The notes under the pieces are model-generated. The model was not told where the DNA came from. It was given only the letters and a program-made list of their open reading frames with translations, and searched no databases. From Ciona savignyi (lineage: Eukaryota > Chordata > Ascidiacea > Phlebobranchia > Cionidae), in the NCBI GenBank assembly GCA_000149265.1, contig CH002010.1:358075-422074 (forward strand): a stretch of 64,000 nucleotides of DNA, in the 5' to 3' direction. The translations under genes were made by a program, and so were the position numbers. Shown one piece after another: positions 45,901 to 55,799 of this stretch (position 1 is its first letter; each line of letters starts with the position of its first letter).

Positions 45901-48786
45901 CGGGTTTTGAAAAACATAAAATAAAAAAGGATTCAGAAGAATTTCAGGGAAAAAACTATTTTAATAACACCAACTCACATAAATTTGGAGGATTGATTGG
46001 GCACTTTGGCAAGCCAGAATTCAGCTGTCCATTACTTAGAGTATCTGCACAAAGGTTTTAGTTAAGGTAAAAACAATTTCGTATCAAAACATATTGGTTT
46101 AAGCTGCTCTGTATGTTTTCTTGGATGATTGAATAAGGGTGTTTAAGTAGTGTAAGTGCAATTAGAAAGCTCCTTGAGTATGGGACGTTTAATGGTCTTA
46201 TCTACGCCACATTTCCAAAATACCAATCATACGCAATTCCAAGGTATTAATGTGTACACAAATCAAACTTAAAAGCACACCATACGTTTTTAAAGTCTTA
46301 ATCCCACATATTTATACTCAAATAAACCTTGATAAACAACGTGATCCAAACGCTGGCGCGGGTTAACGTGTATCGATTCATACCGGTCGTCAACCAAGTA
46401 ATGTTTTAAAGCGCTTCCCACTTAATTACCGGGGAATGAATAGGAAGACTTGGCAAGCGCGGTTGCTGGCGCGGTTCAATAGGGATTACGCACTGAATCA
46501 AACTGGTTGCCAACAAGGAATTATTACCAAGCGCTTCCCACGTAATTACGGCTGAATGCATAGGAAGGCTCTGCCAGCGAGTGTCATGGGAAATAATACG
46601 TAAAACGGCAACACTTCGTAACAGAGGGCCGTGGGAATCTTTGACACTGAACGTTAGTATGTGTCAACTTAGTTTAGTTTTAATAAACGATCAAATCACG
46701 CCACAGGAACAGATAACATGGCAAAACAAACAGAGGCAAATGACCTAAAACAGCGTGAACAATGTTGCAATTAGTCGTTAAAACACGTCATTTAAAAAGG
46801 GATATAACTAAATAATTTGTATGCGTCACTTTTGTTTAATGCCATGTTACGTCATAAGTGGATTTTACAAACCTCACTTCTTGTATAAACTCGATGCAAC
46901 ACGGTAATGCGTATAAAATAGAAAGTCCCTTATGGTCACGTTACTCTGTATTGTCCACTACGATACGAGCTTAGAGTGACTTCCCGAGTGTACAAATAAC
47001 TAGACTTAACTTCATTTCACATGACGATTAAACCGAGATTTAGTTCATTTTCAGTTACAAATTCGACATTAACCGTTGCAGGGCGTTGAAATGCTTTGAG
47101 GGCGTTGAAATACCGGCCCCGATCAAATTTGTGCGTATAGGGCCAAACAGCAGAGGGAAGGATCGTTAAACGAACGATTAACAGCTTCCAGGTGCAGATA
47201 TTCATATTTTTTATTGTCCTACATTGAGGTATTGTCCTATAGGAATCAATTTTTAATGTAATCCTTAACGACCACGTCATTATTTATACTGTTATTTCTT
47301 GTGAATCTACTGACGTATTTAACTACTTTAGCCGTTTGTTCCCGCTTTTTTTCAATTACATGTAGGTTGTAATTTTCTCTAACGTAACAAAGGACATAAA
47401 ATAAAGGTAAACCAAGTGGTCGTTTTATGACGGGTACTGTCCACCAAAAATATGGTAGGTCTTTGTCCCCAAACCCGAAATTACTATGGGAAGGAATGGG
47501 TTGGTGTGATAAATTGCCATATTGGGGACAATTGTTGTGTCATTTTACTGGCGCTGTCGTGAATGACTGTTAAATTAGTTTTCTTTATTAGGGACTAAGT
47601 TTTTTTCTGTTTAAGTCGGTTTTACTTCAATTTGCGATAATCCAGCATTCGCTTGGCGTTGATAAACATACGTCAATCCTTCTGTCAACAAAATCCCCGC
47701 AAGGTTTACAGACGTTTCGTGTAACTTCCTTGTCAGAAATACGAATTAAGGTGGTCATAAGCGCGTCACATGAAACGGAGAGGCGCAATATAAACAACCT
47801 TTTGAAAATAGACACAAAACAAAACAATCGCTTTGTTTTCAATGTGATATCAGCCGATTGAATTGCAAGCAGAGCCGTATAGTCCCAACGCTTACTGGAG
47901 AATCCAGCAGTGTATCCATTATGTTCAACTAATAATATCCGTTAACCGAACATGGGCAAAGATAAAGTGACGATTTATGATTTCCGCATTAACGGGATAA
48001 ACAGAAGCATACATTTGAAACTCTCTTTTTAAATAAATGGGTCAAGTTTCGAAACCATGATGGGTTCGTTACTATTTTTTTTATCAGAAACCGGTATGTG
48101 AATCGTGTGCATCAACCATTCCGCCACAACCGTTCTTGTGCATTAAATACGTCACACACTAACGTTCGTTCATTAACGCTTTTTTAACCGATCCAAGTTT
48201 CGAAACCATGATGGGCTAGTCACTAGGACCGTTTTTTTTTTATAAGAGTCAGTTTATGTATCGGTCGCGTTAACCATTTGGCCACAACGACCGTACTGTC
48301 ATTAATACTTTTTTTACCGATTCAAGTTTCAAGCCCATCCTCGTCACTAGGACCATTTTTTTATAAGAGTCGATAAATATATCGGTCGCGTTAACCATTC
48401 GGCCACACGACCGTAACATTCTTTAATACTTTACCTGGAGATATCTTCGCTTCGTATGTATTTCTATGGTTGTTCATTTGATATCCACGAGTGTCCGGTT
48501 GGCGGTGAAAGGATTCCCGTGTCCCGCCGTCGTCTATACGGAACCACGCTGGTTCAGCGCTAGCTTGCGGGAACATTTCCGAACCTGTGAGTTCGAGCCG
48601 CCCGCCCTCCTCTCGGCGCCACCGGAAGTAGAGGAACAAAGGCAACTGCATAAATATCAAGACGACCAACGCGGTCTTCGCGATCTGTCGGCTCGACCAT
48701 CCCTCCAACCCACACCAAAGTCGTCCGTAGCTTCTGGACCGTGGAATACGGTTGTCAGGACGACCGGGAAAATATGTCATTATCAC
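39929..48786 (-). CDS. B4GALT: beta-1,4-glycosyltransferase family (B4GALT), probably beta-1,4-GalNAc transferase, 427 aa
   Basis: Six exons join in phase: 48786-48435, 44379-44265, 43287-43164, 42691-42504, 41824-41597, 40205-39929 (1284 nt with stop). A type II Golgi membrane protein: cytoplasmic N-terminus, one membrane segment at about residues 35-54 (IAKTALVVLIFMQLPLFLYF), a stem, then the catalytic domain. Landmarks: NLKPGGFYNPPDC, RIAIIIPHRSREIHL, LHPILQRQQ, FNKAKLMNIGY, the metal-binding DVD at 229-231, FWGWGGEDDD at about 288-297, the metal-ligand MSFHH region and DGLNGVKYSV. The family transfers Gal or GalNAc from UDP-sugar to terminal GlcNAc with Mn. The residue equal to Tyr289 of bovine B4GALT1 is Leu266 (LPYPSLFGG), which in this family favours UDP-GalNAc. 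The C-terminus is about 50 residues longer than usual and Cys-rich. Introns hold many SINEs, MITEs and a tandem repeat. Confidence 0.93.
40863..41144 (-). mobile_element. SINE-I, diverged, in last intron of the B4GALT gene
   Basis: Recognisable body (CCAAGGACACAACCGACTAG, GTTTATCAACGTGAATGGG) but a degenerate head and tail. Confidence 0.6.
41180..41596. repeat. tandem repeat of about 30 bp next to exon 5
   Basis: About 14 units of the type AAAATATCTCACATTAAA plus CATCTAGTAG. It ends at the donor site of glycosyltransferase exon 5. Confidence 0.8.
42160..42310 (+). mobile_element. SINE-I, 3' half
   Basis: Contains TAATAGCTCTGGTAACCCG to CATTCACAGGGATAAAC and the pentamer tail. Confidence 0.65.
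42942..43145. mobile_element. MITE with telomere-like motifs, diverged copy
   Basis: Same family as 32672-32875, inverted (GACGGGAAGGAGGGAAACCG at the left, CCTTTTTCCCTCCCTTTAGC at the right). It ends less than 20 bp from the donor of glycosyltransferase exon 3. Confidence 0.5.
43416..43622. mobile_element. hAT-type MITE
   Basis: 207 bp. Ends CAGTTTTTCAACC and, inverted, CAGTGGTTTTCAACC. Flanks GATAAGTC and GATTAGTC form an 8-bp duplication with one mismatch. Confidence 0.7.
43632..43800 (+). mobile_element. SINE-I fragment
   Basis: Contains ATGGTCGCTAGTCGACTGTG and CCTTGGGCAAGGCACTTAAT. The 3' part is lost. Confidence 0.5.
44424..45805. mobile_element. cluster of three diverged tRNA-derived SINEs
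   Basis: Copies at about 44424-44640 (+), 44861-45134 (-) and 45528-45805 (+). The last has a clear A-box region (GTTAGCTCAATCAGTAAGTG) and B-box (GGGTTCAAAACC). All lie in intron 1 of the glycosyltransferase gene. A short plus-strand segment at 44633-44670 matches the acceptor and start of the exon at 38254. Confidence 0.55.
45806..46340. other. intronic stretch, nothing recognised
   Basis: Part of glycosyltransferase intron 1. No repeat, exon or motif seen. Confidence 0.35.
46350..46640. promoter_or_regulatory. duplicated block with Su(H)/RBPJ-like and homeodomain-like motifs
   Basis: Two diverged tandem blocks (about 46350-46460 and 46462-46575) each contain AAGCGCTTCCCAC directly followed by TTAATTA or GTAATTA. 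On the minus strand these are GTGGGAA cores next to TAATTA/TAATTAC. A third core, CGTGGGAA, is at 46630-46637. It lies in intron 1 of the glycosyltransferase gene. A regulatory role is only suggested. Confidence 0.35.
46641..48035. other. intronic stretch, nothing recognised
   Basis: Short frames on the minus strand (for example at 47017-47280) lack splice borders that fit the flanking exons and show no domain. Confidence 0.35.
48036..48417 (-). mobile_element. three consecutive SINE-II copies
   Basis: Copies at about 48036-48146, 48184-48298 and 48303-48417, each with CAAGTTTCGAAACCATGATG-like B-box region and GGCCACACGACCG-like head. They start 18 bp inside intron 1 from exon 1 of the glycosyltransferase. 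Confidence 0.75.
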
Positions 48787-48793
48787 GAAACAA

Positions 48794-48815
48794 TTGACGT
48801 AAGCAGTTACGTCAA
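48794..48815 (-). promoter_or_regulatory. CRE-like palindrome upstream of the B4GALT start codon
   Basis: Perfect inverted repeat TTGACGTAA, 4-bp spacer GCAG, TTACGTCAA, 8 bp upstream of the start codon. It matches bZIP (CREB/ATF-type) half-sites. It may lie in the 5' leader rather than upstream of transcription. Confidence 0.35.
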
Positions 48816-48839
48816 TCCATTATTGCTATCTGATACCTG

Positions 48840-50841
48840 ATGAATAAAACGAGACAGATTAGAAACTAAAGATTTTAAGTTTTTTAAGGCTCGTTCGAAC
48901 AACTGACTACGCTCTATGTTAAACCTGCGTAAATAAGTAAAAAGACAACTAACAATCGTTCTTGGCAAAAGAGGGGAAACTGAATAATCCCCGCACTCAA
49001 GTTAAAACTACCACGAACACAAAGGCCTGACAAGCTAAAACGCGTCTCGAGTGTAGGTAAATAGGGTTGGAATCAGGTGACAAAAACGTTGATAAAAATG
49101 GACTCAATTACCAACATCAGCACCATCCTACTCTGTGAAAGACACAACTTGATACTGTTGTATTGTGTAAACCATTCCTTAGTTTATTGCGTTGCCTCCG
49201 TTGATTTATAATGATTACTCCCCCACGCCCTCGATATTCCTACATTCCCCATGCAAGCTAATTGTATATACCACGTGTTTGTTTGCCTGTTTAAGGCAGT
49301 TGGTACTCGGCACGATCAGAATACAACAGATACCACAAACGTCTGTCTCTTCTATACATTTAACAACGATCTATTGTAAAAGTAACCGCGGGTCCTTGTG
49401 ATGTCTGGACGGAACAAGTCCAAACAGGTTTGTTCCGGCCTTGCAACTCGTCTAACACTGAATGACTAATTCCAATCACTCAAGGCGTGAATATTACGAA
49501 CAATTAAGGGTGTGATGCAAAAGCAACCGTTGTTACACCCGCTCTGCAGTGAAAGAGGTTATGGTGGCTGTTTCTAGCAGCTCAACCGGTTGCCTTGCGA
49601 ACACTATCCCAATATGTACCGCTTTCGTTTACCGCTCAACCATTAATCATTACATTATTAAATAAGCGCGATTGTACAATAATCAAAGCGTTTAAACAAA
49701 ATGCTAGAAAAATCCGAGAGACGGATAAAAACGGTAGAGATTATTAAAATAACAACCTTTTTTATGAACCTATTTAAAAAAACGGAGATTTAACAATTAA
49801 GTCTAGTTCTACAATCTAGTGTTTAGGTAAAATTTTATGTATTACATCGGCCTGAATCAAAAGGGAAAAACGACTGAAAAAAAAACAATCTACTGAACAA
49901 CGTCAGTTTGCCGCCTGCCTTCGCAGTATATGTCCGGGACTTCGAAACAAAACCGAGCAATAAAAATGGCCATATCCTATATACGGGGGAATTTTACTGC
50001 GGGTAACGAATAAAAAGACAAAGTACATATTTGATTATTCAGGCAATATAACCGACAACTCGACTACGACTGAAATAAAAACCTTAATTTTCCAAAAACT
50101 TCACTTCTGGAGAAAGGGCAAGTCTGCCAAAGTATAGGTCGTATCTTACTGTGCATACACTGTTAAAGGTTATACCTTCAGGAACTCGAAATTACAGAAT
50201 AAAAGTTTATTAGAATTTCCTGAACCTGGCTCGTAAACAACTGAACGTTAAGTGAAGATTTAAAACTAGAGAATTCAATTGAATAAGGCATACCACCCAC
50301 CACAACTTCCAGATATAAGTGTTCATTAAAACTTAATTTAAACAACCGAAAGTTCCACAGCGTATTTATTTGCCTTCGAGTACACCAGACAATGGACTAG
50401 AAATTTAATGGAATTGTAAAAACCAACTTTATCTGAGAAAAACATGTTCAATCAAATGAACACGACGGTTAAGCATCCTAAAGAATTAATACAAACAAAG
50501 TCTAAAGCACCGACTGATGTCACAAAAGCTTCGCTGAGGGGAACGAACAATAGACAGTAAACAAAAGTGGAAATCGTTGACCAACAGTCACAAGACGAAC
50601 CCTGGATCCAAACTTTCCTTGTTGGCCTATAGTTTCTAAAGCAAAGGATTGAGGTGAATTGGACGAAATGCTAACCTGTGCGTACACCATAAATGTTAAG
50701 ACCAACTATTACCCACATCACAAGTCTTTTATTCTTTACCTTAAACCTAAACAGCAATTTCAACTTTTTTGGGCTTAGCCCTAACTCTTTCTCTGTTGTC
50801 TCTCTTTTTTTCCTTTGTTCATAAATAATAGGTTTCGAAGG
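48840..50841. other. intergenic stretch, nothing recognised
   Basis: Probable upstream region of the glycosyltransferase gene. No exon or repeat was identified. Confidence 0.35.
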
Positions 50842-52062
50842 ATATGATAGGTAATTTATTTTTACCCATGTGAACGGGGAAATGCGTTAACACATAACCC
50901 ATTAATCCACTGGGTTTAAGCAATGTCCCTTGGCCAAGAACAACTGACTAGCTAGCGACCACTTTCGTAATTTCCATTTTAGTGTACAGTTCCCAAGAGT
51001 TGCACATAATCTTGCGCCAGGCCTGTGGCCAAGTGATCTATTCAAATTATTAATATCCTGTAACATGACACCTTTCCCGAGAACTATGAACGGCGAGGCC
51101 AAACTAGTTTCTATAACCCAAAGACATTGTTAAAGCAGTGGATACAATATTAGTCGATTTTTGCTAAACTTTAAAAAACAATACTCCACACAAAGTCGAT
51201 CTGAGTTAAATAAAATCCAACAGTATTTGACGCAAATTTTAACATCTAGACTCGCTTTGTAGCGCAGACACTAGCTTATCACCTAAAAATGAGCACAAAT
51301 GCAATAATATTATGCACACAATAGAACATAAGACTGAAATATTGTTTCCCGTTTGTAGGTGTCATATCGTGTTTCTCGATTAATCGATCTCTGATCATTC
51401 GATTTATCCGGTAAAAGGTACCGAAAGAGCCTTTATTGACACCAGCAGGCCATTATATCCACATATCAGCACGTAAACTATATTTTAAAACATTTTCTGC
51501 GTTTTTACCGTCATTTTACGTGGGATTTACGCCTATATTTTCTATCGGTATTAAATTTAGATGAGTCTTGTGTGATTTAACGAACGGTTGTTTTTACACT
51601 CACTGATTAATTTTCAAGTTTCTTTTTGGGGCAACACTAAAAGGAGAGAAGGAGGAAAGGAGGAAAACTGCTTACTAAAACTGTTAAAAGTTGTTCTAAC
51701 CCTGCCCCAAACACTTATCTAAACTTCAGAACCAACCCTAACTCCAACCACATTTTTAAAACCAACCCTAATGTCGTAATCTTCATTTTAGTATGCAGTT
51801 TTCCTCCCTCCTTCCTTCTTTCCCTTCTTTTAGTTTTCTCCAAACACAGGCAGTCGTCAGATTACATCGTGTCTGCAGTCGAGTTAACGAAGCTGTCGCA
51901 GTATATTTCATACAATAAAGACATTTCTAGTTTTCGTTCAATTAAAATAACTGAATGCAACTTACACCCGCTAAAGTGCCTTGCTAAAGGACTCAAATTG
52001 TCATTAGCTAGATTCGAACTATAAACCCTACGATTAATAGTTGGATAGACGACCATGTAAGC
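50842..52062 (-). mobile_element. two SINE-I fragments and one MITE
   Basis: SINE fragments at about 50842-50966 (minus; CCATTAATCCACTGGGTTTA, ACTGACTAGCTAGCGACCA) and 51848-52062 (minus, diverged). Between them, 51628-51841 is a MITE of the same family as 32672-32875, with AAAAGGAGAGAAGGAGGAAA at the left and its inverted counterpart at the right. Confidence 0.55.
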
Positions 52063-52972
52063 TGGTCTTGTTTTTGTTTTGTGAATCGCCCAGCGTATAT
52101 TATATTTTTATTTAATTTTGCGATAAAAGCTACATAGTTAAGGTTTATCGCCGTGCCCGTATTGTCCCTCAAACTGCTTTAATTTTTATTTGACGTGGTA
52201 ACGACTGTCGTTTGACCGTGTTTTTATCGTCTTTTTTTCTGTATTAAGTATAAGCGCGTCTTTAATTATCCTTGCTATAAGGAGTAAACACGTATTAAAC
52301 TAAACATAGAGCTGAAGCTTATCTACCTAACTGTGTGGGATTTAATTTAATTATAGCATGGTAGTCTATAATTATGGCGCTTAACTCTATAATTTAGGTT
52401 GTAATCTTCATTATATTTATAACAATCCGTTGCGTGCCAATTGTACAAAAGGAAACTTGTATTTTGAAAACAAATAGGCGCATGTCCGATGAGCGGTAAT
52501 CACAATAAATAACATATTTTCGTTCGTCCATTTTTATCTTAGCATGAATTAGCTGTGATCAATCAAATTTATTTGTTAACCGATTAAAACGGAACTAATT
52601 TTACAATTCAACTTGAGCTTAATCAGCTAACACGGTAAATGACGAAACAAAAAGGATAAGGAAGATACGATACACAGACAACAAATATATGGATTCTAAC
52701 ACTATTACATACTTTAAACCAACATATTAAAACCACGTAACCCAAGCCTTTCAAACACAAAGAAAATACAACGTTCGAAAAAGGATTTCGTCTGCCATCC
52801 GAAATATTGATTGATATAATATTTACATCGGAATGAGTAAAGGGCGGTGGGCTATATTGGGACCACGGTAAGTTCTAACCTTATTGTTATCACGTATTTC
52901 ATTAAAATGTATCAACATATAAGAGCAGTTACCGATTTAATTTAACATGGATAACGCAGCCGATTTAATAGG
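52063..52972. other. intergenic stretch, nothing recognised
   Basis: AT-rich, without exons or repeats that I can identify. Confidence 0.35.
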
Positions 52973-53086
52973 CTTTTTTTACCGGTCCAAGTTTCGAAAC
53001 CACGATGGCTCGCTACAAAGTGCAATTTATTAAGTAGCGGCGGTGTATGAAACGGACGCGTTATCCATTCGGCAACATGACAGTTT
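52973..53086 (-). mobile_element. SINE-II copy
   Basis: Contains CCAAGTTTCGAAACCACGAT and a degraded head at the high-coordinate side. Confidence 0.55.
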
Positions 53087-53342
53087 CTCAGGTGGCTATT
53101 TTTAAATGACTGAATTGGGACCTCAAAATGCCGTTTGCGGTTAGTTTTACATCAATCGTCCAGCGAACTATTTTCTTCATTACAATTTACACAACTTTAA
53201 ACGGTGTTCTACACGCTTTATGTTGTATATTCATCGCTTGATTTATGGAGCATGCACATCATATGACCATACCTGATGTCACGGCGCTTTCATGTTACCG
53301 GTAAATCAAAGAGAAATCAAGGATTGGCAAGTTAGGGATTTC

Positions 53343-53501
53343 GTTCAGTCAACAAAACTTTTACCGATCGGTAAATCTTTTTTGGGCAATCGGCAGTACC
53401 TTATTTTCGAATCGGCGAAACTCTTGCGATTGCTTACAAAAAAGATTTGCTTATCAGCAAAAAAGGTTTTGCGGATTTTAAAATGGTTTTGTTGACTGAA
53501 C
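53343..53501. repeat. fold-back (inverted repeat) of 159 bp
   Basis: Perfect 16-bp ends GTTCAGTCAACAAAAC and their reverse complement (53486-53501), with further inner pairing (TAAATCTTTTTT with AAAAAAGATTTG). It could be a MITE or a hairpin transcript. Confidence 0.6.
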
Positions 53502-54089
53502 AAAAATGAAATTAAACTTATGAGCATTAATATCGAATTGTAACACTTCTATCACATATGCACTCACACACGTTCACGAGATTGTACTGTTTCTATGGTA
53601 AGTCGGGCCTGTTGCTAACGTATGTTGTGTACCAATATAGCCTCGTTTTGATGCTTACTAGTTTACATTATTTGGTCGTTTTTATGATACATAAGTTTTT
53701 ATCTTGTTCGACGATAAAAAGTTCGATGAACTTGGACTTGTTCTGGCAAAACGATTCATGTTTCTTAAAACAAGCCTTGTAAACAACACAAGGGCGCAAG
53801 GGCATCGAAACATCTGTTTATTTAGCTAGTTTTGACTCGTTTCTATACACCTTCGAAAAACAAAGGCGATATGGGAATGATTTCATGATTGCGTTTATCA
53901 AGCACTAACTTGGCTTTGGAATATTTATACAGTCTGTATACATACATAGCTCGGTTACCAATTTATCTTAAATTTAAGCGTTTGAACAGCAGACGAGCAC
54001 AATAGCTACAATGGTGGTTTCATTGAGATTTATTCGTCTAAAACTCTTGTGTAATGAATTATGTGAATATACCAAGAAGCACTGTCTAA

Positions 54090-54490
54090 ATCCCACCTGT
54101 CCATTTTCGCCACATTTTCATAGTACATATATCATACACACATTTAAGTACACTGCACACGACTTTGCCCATGTCAGACACATTTCCAAAGTACAGATAT
54201 TATACATAAACCTTAATAAGTACAATGCATACCAACTGTCTATTTGAGCCACATTTTTAAAGAGACAGATACTACACTGAAACCTTGATAAGACACTGCA
54301 TACCAACTGTCTTTCTAAGCCACATTTCCAAAGTAGAGATATTATACAGACAACTTGATAAGTACACTTTTTACCACCTGTTTATTTGAACCACATTTTT
54401 ACAGTACAGATATTACACATACACCTTGATAAGAGCAGCATACCACCTGACCAGCTGTCTATCTAAGCCATATTGTCAAGGTATCAATAT
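54090..54490. repeat. 70-bp tandem repeat, about six copies
   Basis: The landmark GCCACATTT or CACATTTCCAAAG recurs at about 54109, 54179, 54249, 54320, 54391 and (diverged) 54467. Confidence 0.75.
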
Positions 54491-54639
54491 AATATTTTCG
54501 TGACTAAATTAATCTTGAAAAAAACCACTCCCTGTACATCTGCGCCATATCTTCGAAGACCGATCCTACTTCATGAAACACAGCATGAACAGCTGTTATA
54601 CTACCAAAGTTTGGTCACGATCGAGCTTAAAGTGTTCAG

Positions 54640-54712
54640 GTTGCTATGGAAAACAAGCAAGTCGACAACTAACAAACTAACAAGGTCTCCAAGGATTAGT
54701 TGCCATAGGAAC
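54640..54712 (+). promoter_or_regulatory. two RFX-type X-box motifs
   Basis: GTTGCTATGGAAAAC (54640-54654) and GTTGCCATAGGAAC (54699-54712), 45 bp apart, both near the RFX consensus for ciliary-gene promoters. No adjacent gene was identified. Confidence 0.35.
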
Positions 54713-54749
54713 GAGTTTATTCTTTGTTGGTTTATAAAGTATAAAAAAT

Positions 54750-54869
54750 ATAGCTATTTTACCGGTTCAAGTTTCGACCTCATAGCGAAGTTTTCGCTAA
54801 AGTCGGTTTTCTTTTTCATGAAGCGGTATATACATTGGTTAACGCGTTAACCATTCAGCCACAGAAGCG
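54750..54869 (-). mobile_element. SINE-II copy
   Basis: Contains CGGTTCAAGTTTCGACCTCA and GTTAACGCGTTAACCATTCA. Diverged. Confidence 0.6.
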
Positions 54870-55615
54870 TTCAATATAACGTGTATTGTACCGCACAGAC
54901 ATAAGTGTTTTCCTAAGAGAGACACCGACGTCTTAACAGATTTTTTTAGTTCTATATGTGTGCCGTCACCACAGTAAACATAGTTCTTCACGACCACACG
55001 GGTGCTTGCCATTGTCAGCCAGTTTAATACGAACGCTTTTAAAAAATAGTTGTAAAAACACGGCCGTTGGCACAAATATTAATTCCATCGAAAAACATTG
55101 AATTGAGCACTTAATCTTCTGATATTAACACACAGGGCCTCAATATACGAAATGTTAACAACGCTTAACCTGATATTGAATTATACACAGGCGGCACAGG
55201 CCCCGCCGTAGTTATTGTAATTTCACAAGTCTTTGGTCCGAATGTATATTTATGTATCGTTCTTAACAATACAAGTATAGACCACTGAGTACTTAGTGTC
55301 AGCTTCGTTTAAGAGCCGACATTTTAACCGACGTGTCGTCGTATACAACACAACAGTCAATAATAAACGACGGTAATCACTTTAAATTATTCATAACTTG
55401 GTAATGTTGAGTAGTGGCTACGTGTCACAACCATTTAAATAGGGATAATCATAGGTCTTTAGGGATAAGCACACGGATTAGGCGAAATTAAAATTAATCG
55501 TCATCATGTGTATGGTTTTGAAATGCAACTTTGCAAGACACTTTGGAGAAGAGTTCGTCTTGACCCAGAGGCGATGGATTGAACAGAAATTGAAGCAATA
55601 TTTCAACACACTTAC

Positions 55616-55699
55616 CACAACAGCTTCGGTAACTTTGTCAGGGAAAGCTGTCTGAATGTGGTTTACTTTTTGAACCTTCCCAGCAGTAAGCAAATACCA
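55616..55699 (-). CDS. orphan candidate exon (28 codons)
   Basis: Bounded by a good acceptor (CCGGTTTGCTCTACAG) and a good donor (GTAAGTGTG), 84 nt, phase 0 on both sides, encoding WYLLTAGKVQKVNHIQTAFP then DKVTEAVV. Composition and borders look like a real coding exon. The upstream reading (RHCYRFALQ) also stays open, so the 5' border could be further out. I do not recognise the protein and found no partner exon nearby. Confidence 0.35.
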
Positions 55700-55799
55700 C
55701 TGTAGAGCAAACCGGTAACAATGACGTCTCAAGACTTCAAAACAGAACACTAATCGCAAATATTGAGACGACTCGAGCAAATTCGAACGTCGACGAATA

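Noticed and set aside
48466-48840. 124-codon plus-strand frame
   Set aside because: Antisense shadow of glycosyltransferase exon 1.
55478-55780. 100-codon minus-strand frame as a complete gene
   Set aside because: Only the 84-nt portion between clear splice signals looks coding; the rest reads through a strong donor into intron-like sequence.
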